A stretch of DNA of 23,301 nucleotides from Synergistaceae bacterium (lineage in GTDB: Bacteria > Synergistota > Synergistia > Synergistales > Aminobacteriaceae): positions 1 through 23,301 of the forward strand of contig JAFVEW010000097.1 in the NCBI GenBank assembly GCA_017475805.1, read 5' to 3'. Numbering within the stretch: position 1 is the stretch's first letter; the number at the start of each line of letters is the position of its first letter. The notes beneath the pieces were generated by a model. The model was given only the letters and a program-made list of their open reading frames with translations, was not told the origin of the DNA and ran no database searches. The translations under genes and the position numbers were made by a program. This document shows, piece after piece, positions 1 to 7,831 of the stretch.

Positions 1-278
1 ACAGAATAAAAGAAATCTGATTCGTTTTTATAATTTTTTAATTCATCTATTAATTCTTCAACATTATTTTTTATAACACGATATACACGGATTAAATCTT
101 CGTTTACGTCATTTACATACGCATGTTTAGGCTGTAGGTAAAAAAGCAAAGCACCACCGCCTATAAAAGGCTCACAATATGATGTAATTTTTTTAGGCAG
201 TAATGGCGCATATGTTTCGATAAGCTGCCTTTTTCCTCCGACCCATTTTAAGACGGGCATGACTAACGGATTTTTCAT
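1..278 (-). CDS. DNA adenine methyltransferase (Dam/D12 class), 5' part only
   Basis: This is the first 92 codons of a gene running off the left edge. It would transfer a methyl group from S-adenosylmethionine to N6 of adenine in a short DNA target. The N-terminal region carries the D12-class signature: LKWVGGKRQLI at residues 10-20, followed by CEPFIGGGALLFYL at about 35-48 (the SAM-binding motif, canonically EPFxGGG), then the VNDVNEDLIRVYRVIK block typical of Dam-like enzymes. The catalytic DPPY motif would lie outside the window. The ATG at 276-278 overlaps the fliR stop as ATGA, which decides the start and implies translational coupling. Whether it is a solitary methylase or belongs to a restriction system cannot be judged because the downstream side is missing. 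The family call is secure; the target sequence is unknown. Confidence 0.88.
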   Translation of the reverse strand, partial: MKNPLVMPVLKWVGGKRQLIETYAPLLPKKITSYCEPFIGGGALLFYLQPKHAYVNDVNEDLIRVYRVIKNNVEELIDELKNYKNESDFFYS

Positions 279-1069
279 GGCACGGGATTCCACAACCTCA
301 GTACGCCAAGCGCAAATTCAAGCCAGTGTTCCATTTGCCCGCGTATCATGTCCATTATTAAAGGCACGACAGCGGCCAAGACCATGAAGCCTAACATTAC
401 TTTAACGGGCAAGCCTACGACAAAAATATTCATCTGCGGGACTGTTCGAGCTAAAAACCCAAGCCCTATATCAGAAAGAACAAGAGCGCAATAAAACGGC
501 ACGACCATTCTTATGCCTAAGACAAAAATATTTTGCAGCCATGTTCCGAGCGATAAATCTCCGGCAGGAAATAATGAAATTTGTCCGGGCGGTATCAATT
601 TCAAGGTTTCGATTAAAGCCTGTACCATTAATAAATGTCCGTTCCAGCGAAAATAAAACCACATCGCTATTAAAAAATGAAGTTGACCGATTAATGAAGA
701 CTCGCTCTGTGTAGTCGGGTCCATAATCTGAGCCATTGAGAAACCTATCATTGAGCCCGTCTGTTCACCAGCAACTCTCAAAGCATACAGCGGCAATGAA
801 GCTATAAAACCCAGAGCAATTCCGATTATTAATTCACGCAGGCATATAGCCGCGATAAAAATTATTTCGTCAAGATAAATTAATTGAATAGTCTCAGGCT
901 TTACCAATCCAACCGAACACACAGTGAGCATTACGGCGAAAATATATCGAAACGGCGCAGGAGTTAATGTCGCTGTGAAAATAGGCGAGCTGAACATCAG
1001 CCCTATAAATCTTAAGTGCAGCAGCAAATATAACATCACTAACTGCGCCGGAAGTTCTAAACCCTTCAT
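275..1069 (-). CDS. fliR: Flagellar biosynthesis protein FliR
   Basis: FliR is an inner-membrane component of the flagellar type III export gate, where it assembles with FliP and FliQ. At 264 residues it has the usual length, with about six hydrophobic segments. Family landmarks are visible: AGEQTGSMIGFSMAQIMDP near residues 100-118 and the C-terminal VPQMNIFVVGLPVKVMLGF block. The SctT/HrcT injectisome homologues share this fold, but the sequence and the absence of injectisome genes favour FliR. It lies 24 bases after mrp, has only a weak AAG-type ribosome site, and its TGA overlaps the start of the methylase gene. No fliP, fliQ or flhB is adjacent in the window, so this copy stands apart from the usual flagellar cluster. 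Confidence 0.9.
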   Translation of the reverse strand: MKGLELPAQLVMLYLLLHLRFIGLMFSSPIFTATLTPAPFRYIFAVMLTVCSVGLVKPETIQLIYLDEIIFIAAICLRELIIGIALGFIASLPLYALRVAGEQTGSMIGFSMAQIMDPTTQSESSLIGQLHFLIAMWFYFRWNGHLLMVQALIETLKLIPPGQISLFPAGDLSLGTWLQNIFVLGIRMVVPFYCALVLSDIGLGFLARTVPQMNIFVVGLPVKVMLGFMVLAAVVPLIMDMIRGQMEHWLEFALGVLRLWNPVP

Positions 1070-1093
1070 ACTTAAATCTTAAATATGTTTTTT

Positions 1094-1906
1094 TTACGAT
1101 AAATAATTAATAATTTCGCTCAAATATTCAGAGGCGTTAAAGTTTTCAATCTCGCCAGCGTCGCAGAATTTAGCAAGCTCAGACATTATTGGAAGCTGTG
1201 CAGTCGCATTAACTCCGTAAGCGTCAGCTATTTCTTTCAGATGACTTTCTCCGAATATAAAATGTTTCGCGCCGCAATCAGGGCATTTGAAATAAGACAT
1301 ATTTTCAACAAGGCCAAGCACAGGAATATTCATTAAGTCGGCCATGTTCATAGCTTTGCTTACGATCATGCTGACTAAATCCTGCGGAGTTGTTACGATT
1401 ATAATTCCTTTTATAGGAAGCGACTGAAAGACCGTCAAAGGTACGTCGCCTGTTCCGGGAGGCATGTCAACGAACATAAAATCGACATCGGCCCAGTCGA
1501 CTTCTTCGTAAAATTGTTTTACGACTCCGGCTAAGACAGGCCCGCGCCATACGACAGGCTCGCCTTCGTTTTGAAGACATAAATTCATTGAAATTATTTT
1601 TGTGCCGTTTTTGCTTTTTGCAGGCTGAATAAAATGACCGTCCGACAAGACTTTTTCATTAATCCCGAACATTTTAGGAATTGACGGCCCCGTTATATCA
1701 GCGTCAAGAATCGCGGTTTTAAGTCCTTTTTTATTTATCTCTGAGGCTAATAAACCCGTAACTAAAGATTTTCCGACGCCGCCTTTGCCGCTCACGATGC
1801 CGATAACATTTTTAATGTTGCCGTTCATGAAAAATCTTTCGGGCATTTCGACGCGCTCACCGCAGTTTGAAGAGCAAGAGCTGCAATCGTGATTACAATT
1901 TGCCAT
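1094..1906 (-). CDS. mrp: Mrp/NBP35-family iron-sulfur cluster carrier ATPase
   Basis: This is a cytosolic P-loop ATPase that binds and passes on iron-sulfur clusters (Mrp/ApbC/NBP35 family). The 270-residue protein starts with a cysteine cluster (CNHDCSSCSSNC, residues 4-15), as seen in anaerobe Mrp proteins. A deviant Walker A, SGKGGVGKS, follows at about residues 39-47, then a VDMPPGTGD switch region and the C-terminal CPDC pair that bridges a shared cluster. The ATG start has an AGAAAGGAA ribosome site somewhat far upstream. The gene lies downstream of the TRAP-operon terminator and upstream of fliR. A TATAAT-like box at 1952-1957 has no good -35 partner, so its promoter is uncertain. Confidence 0.92.
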   Translation of the reverse strand: MANCNHDCSSCSSNCGERVEMPERFFMNGNIKNVIGIVSGKGGVGKSLVTGLLASEINKKGLKTAILDADITGPSIPKMFGINEKVLSDGHFIQPAKSKNGTKIISMNLCLQNEGEPVVWRGPVLAGVVKQFYEEVDWADVDFMFVDMPPGTGDVPLTVFQSLPIKGIIIVTTPQDLVSMIVSKAMNMADLMNIPVLGLVENMSYFKCPDCGAKHFIFGESHLKEIADAYGVNATAQLPIMSELAKFCDAGEIENFNASEYLSEIINYLS

Positions 1907-1954
1907 TTTTAATTTTTTTTATTCCTTTCTTGAAAAAATCTTTCTAAATTAATT

Positions 1955-1998
1955 ATATAAAAAAATTCCCTGTCATGCTTAACGACACAACAGGGGAA
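1955..1998 (-). terminator. Rho-independent terminator of the TRAP operon
   Basis: On the minus strand, 24 bases past the dctP stop, an inverted repeat of about eight pairs (TCCCCTGT against ACAGGGAA, with one G-T wobble; plus-strand arms 1966-1973 and 1990-1997) is followed immediately by a run of seven T. The 16-base loop can form a small inner GTC/GAC stem. The position between dctP and mrp fits the end of the seven-gene operon. Confidence 0.75.
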
Positions 1999-2022
1999 AA
2001 ATTCTAAAATTTCTAAAAAAAT

Positions 2023-3036
2023 TTATTTTGCTGCGGCTTCGAGGCTTTCCTGAAGCGTAGTAGCAAGACCGTTTGTGGCTGTGTCGATTCTCTTGTAAAG
2101 GTCTTTAACGCCCTGAACGTCAAGAACGTCTGTGAAGAATGAATTATCGTATTCGATGATTGTCATTCCGCCGGCTTTGAGTTTTTCTTTGTTGCTCTTG
2201 TCAATGTCTTCGAGCTTCGGACGCATTTCCTGTAACGCTTCGGCTACGGCTTTATCTAAGACTGCCTTATGAACAGGTGAGAGTGCTCGATAAGCCTTGT
2301 CGTTGATGCACATCTGATTGCAGTAAAGAATATGATTAGTGCAGGCGAGATATTTCTGAACTTCGTCAAAGTGTGCTGATGCGCAAGTGTCTGCTGCGTT
2401 TTCCTGAGCGTTGACTGTGCCGTTCTGAAGCGAAATATAAAGTTCTGCCCAAGCGAGCGGTGTCGGTTCTGCTCCGATTGCTGTCCAGAAGTCCATATGG
2501 TTTTTATTTTCCATCGTACGAATCTGAAGGCCCTTGAAGTCTGTCAAAGTCTGAAGGTCTTTGTTGGCTGTCGCAAGTCTGTATGTAGCGTTCTGCATGA
2601 AGCCGAGTAAATGAAGACCTGCGCGTTCGTAAGCCTCTGACATTTTTTTATGGAACTCTGAGTCGCCGTTGAGAACTTTATCAATCGTATCGCCGTCGTA
2701 GCGGGCAAAGACCATAGGAAGGTCGAACACTGCTACTTCAGGAATGAACGAAACGACAGGAGCAGTTTGGCAGACCATGATAGCGATATAACCCTTCTGA
2801 GCCTGTCTTAAAAGGTCAGCGTCGCCGCCAAGTTCGCCGTTCGGGAAATAGTCGATGACAAGTCCTGAGTTAGCTTCTTTGACTTTGTCGCGGACGAGTT
2901 CAGCGAAAACGTTTCCTGCTGCGCCTTTAGCCGTAGTGTCGGACGTAACGAGCCAAGTCTCGTCAAATTCTGAGGCCGCGAAAGCGCATGAAGTGAACGC
3001 TAAAACAAAAATTAACAGGGCAATAAATTTTTTCAT
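2023..3036 (-). CDS. dctP: TRAP transporter periplasmic solute receptor (DctP family)
   Basis: This is the extracytoplasmic binding protein that hands a carboxylate ligand to the DctQM membrane complex. It is 337 residues long with a clear Sec signal peptide (MKKFIALLIFVLAF, cleavage likely after AFA at residue 20). The DctP fold is recognisable from the YFPNGELGGDADLLRQAQKG region, then GLQIRTMEN, where R173 matches the arginine that usually salt-bridges the ligand carboxylate. NGTVNAQENA follows at 205-214. A strong AGGAGGT ribosome site lies 10 bases before the ATG. It is the last gene of the operon, 21 bases after dctM and just before a terminator. The ligand is an organic acid by family knowledge; its identity cannot be read from the sequence. 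Confidence 0.93.
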   Translation of the reverse strand: MKKFIALLIFVLAFTSCAFAASEFDETWLVTSDTTAKGAAGNVFAELVRDKVKEANSGLVIDYFPNGELGGDADLLRQAQKGYIAIMVCQTAPVVSFIPEVAVFDLPMVFARYDGDTIDKVLNGDSEFHKKMSEAYERAGLHLLGFMQNATYRLATANKDLQTLTDFKGLQIRTMENKNHMDFWTAIGAEPTPLAWAELYISLQNGTVNAQENAADTCASAHFDEVQKYLACTNHILYCNQMCINDKAYRALSPVHKAVLDKAVAEALQEMRPKLEDIDKSNKEKLKAGGMTIIEYDNSFFTDVLDVQGVKDLYKRIDTATNGLATTLQESLEAAAK

Positions 3037-3057
3037 GATTCTTATTACCTCCTAAAA

Positions 3058-4347
3058 TTAACCCACAAGATACGTGCTTATCTCAGGAACATAAACGATA
3101 AGCGCAAGGGCAAGCAAGAATGCGACGATGAACGGGAATGCTTTTTTCGCGACGGCCATAGGCTGATCTTCGGAAATGTTGCCTGCAACGAATAAGTCAA
3201 GGCCGAACGGAGGTGTAGCAAGTCCGATTGACAAGCAGCAGACAAGAACAACACCGAAGTGGACATCGTTGACGCCGAGAGCTTTAACAGCAGGAAGAAG
3301 AACAGGAGCAAGAATGATAATAGCCGGGCCTGTGTCCATGATCATGCCTAAGATTAAGAAGATAATCGTGCAGACGCTCAAAACTGAAACTGCGCTGTGG
3401 AAGTTCGCAACGATAAATTGTTGTACGGCTGCCGTTGCGTGAGTGAGCGAAAGAACTCGGCCAAATGCCGTTGCAAACGCAAGAACGAAAGCAAGACCGC
3501 CGTAAGTTTTTACGCTGCTCGTTAAGAATGCCGGAAGCGCGCTGAATTTAATTGAACGCTCGATGAACAAGCAGACGATGATAGCATAGAAAACTGAAAC
3601 GACTGCTGCTTCTGTCGGCGTGAAAAATCCTGAGTAAATTCCGCCAAGAATGATGATCGGGCACATCAAAGCCCAGAAAGAATCCTTAAATAATTTCCAG
3701 AAACCTTCTGCGCTGATTTCGTCAAGACGGGTTTTAATCTTAGCTTTGTCTTCGCCTTTTGTCATGCAATAGAAAACAGCGTAGAGCATTAAGAACACGC
3801 CGATTAAAATTCCCGGGAAAATTCCTGCTAAGAATAATTTTCCTGTCGAAACGTCTGTTGCTAATGAATAAAGAACGAACGGAATCGACGGAGGAATGAT
3901 AACGCCTAAGCCTCCAGCGACCGCGATTAAACCTGCTGCCCAAGTTTTGTTATAGCCGAGTCCGACCATGAAAGGCACGCACATAGCTCCGACTGCTGCT
4001 GTCGTTGCAGGGCCTGAACCGGAAATAGCTCCGTAGAACAAGCATGTTAAAACAACCGCGCAAGGTACGCCGCCCGTGAATCTTCCGACGAAATAAGCGA
4101 AGAAGTTAAATAATTTCTTTGAAATTCCGCCTTCAGCCATGATGACGCCGCCAAGAATAAATAACGGAACAGCAAGAATAGGCGTTGAGTTAGCACCGCT
4201 CAAAGTGTTGTCGATAATTTGAGGAATAACACCGCCGCGGGCCATTAATAAAATCGGAGCGACTGAGCCTAAAATCATACTCACGCCGATTGGAATCGAA
4301 ACGATAATTGCTACAAGGAATACTACGAAAACAAGTAACGCTGCCAT
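3058..4347 (-). CDS. dctM: TRAP transporter large permease (DctM family)
   Basis: This is the large membrane subunit of the TRAP transporter, which drives sodium- or proton-coupled substrate import. At 429 residues it has normal family length and is hydrophobic throughout, with about a dozen membrane segments. Typical DctM blocks include IPIGVSMILG near the N-terminus, PLFILGGVIMAEGGISKKLF, YGAISGSGPATTAAVG and GGLGVIIPPSIPFVLY. The C-terminal LATPPFGLDLFVAGNI block completes the family pattern. Its ATG overlaps the dctQ stop as TAATG, behind a good GGGAGGA ribosome site located inside the end of dctQ, so the two permease subunits are translationally coupled. Confidence 0.94.
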   Translation of the reverse strand: MAALLVFVVFLVAIIVSIPIGVSMILGSVAPILLMARGGVIPQIIDNTLSGANSTPILAVPLFILGGVIMAEGGISKKLFNFFAYFVGRFTGGVPCAVVLTCLFYGAISGSGPATTAAVGAMCVPFMVGLGYNKTWAAGLIAVAGGLGVIIPPSIPFVLYSLATDVSTGKLFLAGIFPGILIGVFLMLYAVFYCMTKGEDKAKIKTRLDEISAEGFWKLFKDSFWALMCPIIILGGIYSGFFTPTEAAVVSVFYAIIVCLFIERSIKFSALPAFLTSSVKTYGGLAFVLAFATAFGRVLSLTHATAAVQQFIVANFHSAVSVLSVCTIIFLILGMIMDTGPAIIILAPVLLPAVKALGVNDVHFGVVLVCCLSIGLATPPFGLDLFVAGNISEDQPMAVAKKAFPFIVAFLLALALIVYVPEISTYLVG

Positions 4348-4922
4348 TATTTATTTCCTCCCTCTGCACGAAGTCCGGCTTCAGCTTCTGCTTTAGCGTC
4401 AAGCTGAGTCTGTTCAAGCGTAGTAAGTTCATGAACGCCGAAATTCTTAAGATGAATGAAGAACATTTGAATAGCTCTCAAAGTTCCAAGTGCGAAACCG
4501 AACATTGCAACAGCATAGAGCCACCACATCGGCCAGCCCATAGCCGGCGAAGTTTCAGCTTTTGCTCCTACAAGCATAGTACCTGCTGACCAGTTGAGGC
4601 ACTCGATCGAGTGATAAGCTAACAAAGCCATACAAGCCGCTACGATGACATCAACGCAAAGATTGACAGTCTTACGAAGTTTTTCGGGGAATAAATCAAG
4701 GACAACGTTGACGCGGAGCATGTTAGCCTTTCTGATTGTGTAAGGCAGCGAGATAAAAACGCTCATAATCCACATGAAACGCGAAAATTCTTCAGCCCAT
4801 GTTAAAGACTGAATAAAAGGAATTTTGCGCACGACAACCTGAAGCATCATGACGCACGCTATCAGGATCAAGAAGATGACCATAAGAAATTCTTCAAAAT
4901 GCTCATCAAGCCATTTGAACAT
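4347..4922 (-). CDS. dctQ: TRAP transporter small permease (DctQ family)
   Basis: This is the small membrane subunit that partners DctM. The 191-residue protein has four predicted membrane segments (about residues 13-33, 45-65, 90-108 and 130-152), and the family motif WAEEFSRFMWIMSVFISLPY lies at about residues 42-61. The C-terminal tail after the last segment is long, charged and alanine- and glutamate-rich. A GGGAGG ribosome site lies about nine bases upstream of the ATG. The gene follows the HMG-CoA-lyase-like gene after a 105-base gap occupied by a heptamer repeat, which suggests a single transcript interrupted by an inserted hairpin. Confidence 0.92.
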   Translation of the reverse strand: MFKWLDEHFEEFLMVIFLILIACVMMLQVVVRKIPFIQSLTWAEEFSRFMWIMSVFISLPYTIRKANMLRVNVVLDLFPEKLRKTVNLCVDVIVAACMALLAYHSIECLNWSAGTMLVGAKAETSPAMGWPMWWLYAVAMFGFALGTLRAIQMFFIHLKNFGVHELTTLEQTQLDAKAEAEAGLRAEGGNK

Positions 4923-4945
4923 TAAAAAACCTCCCTTTTATTTTT

Positions 4946-5022
4946 AAGTAGGAATTAGGAAGTAGGAAGTAAGAACAAAAAGATTTTTTTCACTCCTCAC
5001 TCCTAACCCCTCAATCCTAACT
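4946..5022. repeat. Heptamer hairpin repeat, copy A
   Basis: This fills most of the gap between the HMG-CoA-lyase-like gene and dctQ. The left arm (4948-4973) is four TAGGAAN-type heptamers. The right arm (4991-5022) is four complementary TCCTAAC-type heptamers. The centre is A/T-rich, with facing A and T tracts. The two arms could fold into an imperfect stem of about 26 pairs on either strand. It begins six bases after the upstream stop codon. It is one of four similar elements in the window. Confidence 0.8.
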
Positions 5023-5027
5023 GTTTT

Positions 5028-5957
5028 TTACTCCGCTTGCGAAGCGATTAAATCTTTAGAACGTCCGGCGCGTAATACGTAACTGTCCATGCCGTGTCCT
5101 AAAATTTCGCTGACTTTGCGCGACAAAGCCATAACTTTGAGAACGTCAACGCCTGTTTCAATTCCCATTTCGTCGAGCATGTTGATAACGTCTTCGCTTG
5201 AAACATTGCCCGCAGCTCCGGGAACAAAAGGGCAGCCGCCGAGTCCGCCGAATGAAGCGTCAAATTGAGTCATTCCTGCCTGCATAGCCGCTAAAATATT
5301 TGCCACAGCCGCGCCTCTTGTGTTATGGAAGTGAAGCCACCATGTAGCCTGCGAATATTTTTCGCGGACATGTTTGCAAAGTTCATAAACTTGGTTAGGC
5401 ACTGCTTGGCCCGAAGCGTCAGAAAGTGAAATTTCGTTGATTCCGACTTTCAAATAAGCCTCGATGATTGCGTCAACGTCCTCGACAGGAGTCCTTCCTT
5501 CCCAAGGGGACGCAAAAGGCATTGAGATTGAGCCGGAGATAGCAATATTATTTTTATTCGCCATTTCGACGCAGTCAGCAAAACCTGCAACACTTTCTTC
5601 AGGCGTGCGATTCAAATTTTTAAGATTGTGCATACGGCTTGCTGAAACGTTCAATTTGACTTTCTTACAGCCGCAGTCAATCGCTCTTTGAACGCCGCGA
5701 ACGTTAGGAATTAAAGCTCTAAGTTCTACGCCTTCGGGAACATCGCCGATTCTCTTAAATAATTCGTCGGTGTCAGCCATTTGCGGAACTTTTTTCGGGT
5801 GCATGAACGAGCCGACCTCAACAACAGGATAGCCAGCTTCAATGACGCCGCGAAGAAGCTCTAATTTTTGTTCCGTCGTAGGAATAACTTTTTCATTCTG
5901 AAGGCCGTCGCGAAGACCGACCTCACAGATTTTAACTTTCGATGGTAAGTTCATCAT
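5028..5957 (-). CDS. HMG-CoA lyase family enzyme (DRE-TIM metallolyase)
   Basis: This is a DRE-TIM barrel lyase. HMG-CoA lyases split 3-hydroxy-3-methylglutaryl-CoA into acetyl-CoA and acetoacetate. The 309 residues show the catalytic GLRDGLQNE motif (R16, D17), HFH metal ligands (H209, H211), and the flexible-loop cysteine in GLGGCPFVPGAAGN (C242, N251), which matches the lyase signature closely. One departure is visible: after the HxH pair the usual DT is NT (N212). The gene starts with two ATG codons, four bases after the stop of the TIM-barrel gene, so it belongs to the TRAP operon. With a transporter and dehydrogenases around it, the true substrate may be another acyl-CoA or hydroxy-acid; the family is certain, the substrate is not. 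Confidence 0.85.
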   Translation of the reverse strand: MMNLPSKVKICEVGLRDGLQNEKVIPTTEQKLELLRGVIEAGYPVVEVGSFMHPKKVPQMADTDELFKRIGDVPEGVELRALIPNVRGVQRAIDCGCKKVKLNVSASRMHNLKNLNRTPEESVAGFADCVEMANKNNIAISGSISMPFASPWEGRTPVEDVDAIIEAYLKVGINEISLSDASGQAVPNQVYELCKHVREKYSQATWWLHFHNTRGAAVANILAAMQAGMTQFDASFGGLGGCPFVPGAAGNVSSEDVINMLDEMGIETGVDVLKVMALSRKVSEILGHGMDSYVLRAGRSKDLIASQAE

Positions 5958-5960
5958 TGC

Positions 5961-6809
5961 TTAATTGATCCCGTTTGCCGCAAAATATTTCTTAGCAACT
6001 TCGAGGCACTGTTTAGCGTGGCCAGCAACTCCGCGTGCTTTAATTTCTTTCAAGTTCGGAAGTTCGATTGAAAGCGGAATTTCGGGCATAGCTTTGATCA
6101 TGTCAGCGATTTTGACGTCGCCTTCGCCGGGATAGAATCTTGCTTCGCGAGCCGTGTAGAGCATAAGATCGTCCTTAATATTATCAAGGACTGTGTCTTT
6201 GCACTCTGCGCCCTCAGGGGCAGGACCATCGCAAAGGTGAATGAAGTTGAAATATTTTCTCGGTGTTCTTGCAAGCTCTGCACCTGTTACGCCTGCGCGG
6301 CCTGCGTGAAGAGTGTCGACCATGACGAAAACATTATCGCGGCCTAAGTCATCGATAAGCGTAATATCTTCCTGAAGGTTACGAACGCCTGCCCACGGTA
6401 AGAACTCGATATTGAACTTTAAGCCAAATTCTTTGGCCATGTCGGCAACTTTTCCTGCTGTATCAGTGTACCAAGCGCGGTCTCTTGTCCAAACGCTGCC
6501 TAAAACGTCAGTCGCGCCGAGTTTAGCTGCTGCTTCAAAGGCGGGTTTATATTCATTGATGTCTAAATCTTTGCGGATTCTTGCAAGTTCGATATCCATT
6601 AAAGGCATGTCGTATTCTTTGAGAGCTTTTTTGATAGCGTCAAAGAGATCGGGATCTTTCTGTGGCAAAAATTCAGGTTCGCCCGGTAAGTGCATCGGGA
6701 TTGTGCGAAGACTTACGAAGTCATAGCCTGCTTCTTTTGCGATTTTAATTTGATCCATAGGGTTTGTTCCCGGGATTGTTAAGTACGCGAGTGAAAATTT
6801 ACGTGCCAT
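5961..6809 (-). CDS. Xylose-isomerase-like TIM-barrel enzyme (isomerase/epimerase or dehydratase)
   Basis: This is a 282-residue single-domain TIM barrel of the sugar phosphate isomerase/epimerase, AP-endonuclease-2 superfamily. Residues placed to bind the divalent metal are present: E135 in FNIEF, D165 and H168 in VDTLHAGR, H191 in FIHLCD and E249 in SIELPN. Members include sugar and inosose isomerases, hydroxypyruvate isomerases and 3-dehydroshikimate dehydratases, so the fold alone does not give the reaction. It sits between aroE-like genes and the HMG-CoA-lyase-like gene, which makes a dehydratase acting on the AroE product a reasonable inference. An AAGGGAG ribosome site lies about 11 bases before the ATG. 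A heptamer repeat separates it from the upstream aroE copy. Confidence 0.8.
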   Translation of the reverse strand: MARKFSLAYLTIPGTNPMDQIKIAKEAGYDFVSLRTIPMHLPGEPEFLPQKDPDLFDAIKKALKEYDMPLMDIELARIRKDLDINEYKPAFEAAAKLGATDVLGSVWTRDRAWYTDTAGKVADMAKEFGLKFNIEFLPWAGVRNLQEDITLIDDLGRDNVFVMVDTLHAGRAGVTGAELARTPRKYFNFIHLCDGPAPEGAECKDTVLDNIKDDLMLYTAREARFYPGEGDVKIADMIKAMPEIPLSIELPNLKEIKARGVAGHAKQCLEVAKKYFAANGIN

Positions 6810-6835
6810 TATAGTTTTTACTCCCTTCTATTTTC

Positions 6836-6918
6836 TAAGTAGGAATTAGGAGTTAGGAGGTAGGAAGTTAAAAAAATAAAAAATCTTTTCGTTCCTAATT
6901 CCTGCTTTACTAATTGCT
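6836..6918. repeat. Heptamer hairpin repeat, copy B
   Basis: This sits between the first aroE-like gene and the TIM-barrel gene. The left arm (6836-6870) is four regular TAGGANN heptamers. The right arm (6891-6918) begins with two good complementary units and then decays, running right up to the aroE stop codon. The centre (6871-6888) is an A-tract with one T, then ATC, which closely resembles the centre of copy D. The arms can form an imperfect hairpin. Confidence 0.75.
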
Positions 6919-6920
6919 AA

Positions 6921-7808
6921 TTACTTTTTCTCAGCTGCTGCTTTCTCGGCCAAGATCGTCATCAGAGTTTCGCGCATGACATCAAGCGGTACAGCTTTGC
7001 CGCCTGTCCATAATTGAATCTGTCGAAGTCCCTGATAGAGCAACATTCCAAGACCGTTAATCGTGGTGCAACCGACTTCTTTAGCTTCTTTCAAAAATCT
7101 TGTCTCAGCTGGATTATAAGTAGCATCGAAGCAAACATGTGAAGGCTTCAAATATTTCTTGTCAACGCAAGTGTATTCTTCTTTGCCTTTCATTCCTAAG
7201 CCTGAGAGATTAAGAATTACATCGGTCTCTTCGAGGGCTTTTTTGACTCCTGCTTCGTCAGCTGCTCTTACAGGGACGCAGACGCCGGGGTAGAATTTAT
7301 TGATCTCTTCGCTCAAAGTCTCGCATTTCTCTGAACGTGAAGAAATATAAATTTTTCTCGCGCCCTCTTCAGCAAGTTCAAGACATACTGAACGGCCTGT
7401 GCCGCCTGCTCCGAACGAAAACATAACGCGATCTTTAATCTGTGTGTTATGTTCTTTAATATCTCTTAAAGCTCCGTAGCCGTCTGTGTTGTAACCGATG
7501 AGTTTGCCTGAGTCAGTTTTTACGACAGTATTTGAAGAACCGATTTTTTTGCAGAGAGGATCAACGTCATCAAGATATTGCATAACTGCCTCTTTTAGAG
7601 GTTTCGTAACGGCGCAGCCTAAAAACGTCGGCATATAGCGGATACCCCCGATAATTTCTTTCAAGTGCTCACTGCCAGTTTCACAGTAGCAGTAAATCAT
7701 GTTAAAGTCAGCCGCCTGATAAGCCGCGTTCTGCATACGAGCAGAAAATGACTGGCCAAGAGGCGTTCCAATTAATGCGATAAGTCTGCTGTTGATGTCA
7801 ATCTGCAT
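6921..7808 (-). CDS. Shikimate dehydrogenase family protein, copy 1
   Basis: This is an NAD(P)-dependent oxidoreductase of the AroE/YdiB family, which interconverts shikimate (or quinate) and the 3-dehydro acid. It has 295 residues. The N-terminal substrate domain has the SxS pair intact (S20, S22), the catalytic lysine K72 in VTKPLKE, N93, and the catalytic aspartate D109 in GYNTDGYG. The Rossmann domain follows with GAGGTGRS at 133-140, SSRS at 156-159, YNPAET and GLGM. AGGAGA lies 12 bases before the ATG. Its position in a transporter operon, without other aromatic-biosynthesis genes, suggests a catabolic rather than biosynthetic role. It is about 92% identical in protein to the next copy upstream. 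Confidence 0.9.
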   Translation of the reverse strand: MQIDINSRLIALIGTPLGQSFSARMQNAAYQAADFNMIYCYCETGSEHLKEIIGGIRYMPTFLGCAVTKPLKEAVMQYLDDVDPLCKKIGSSNTVVKTDSGKLIGYNTDGYGALRDIKEHNTQIKDRVMFSFGAGGTGRSVCLELAEEGARKIYISSRSEKCETLSEEINKFYPGVCVPVRAADEAGVKKALEETDVILNLSGLGMKGKEEYTCVDKKYLKPSHVCFDATYNPAETRFLKEAKEVGCTTINGLGMLLYQGLRQIQLWTGGKAVPLDVMRETLMTILAEKAAAEKK

Positions 7809-7831
7809 TTTTTTAATAACTCTCCTGTTTT

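Noticed and set aside
1950..1980. A promoter for mrp using the TATAAT at 1952-1957
   Set aside because: No -35 box at 16-18 bases. The region is the terminator stem, so the match may be chance in AT-rich DNA.
4946..5022. CRISPR array or simple microsatellite as an explanation for the repeats
   Set aside because: Units are seven bases long without spacers and are arranged as two opposed arms. The same design with a similar centre recurs at other loci, unlike a random microsatellite.
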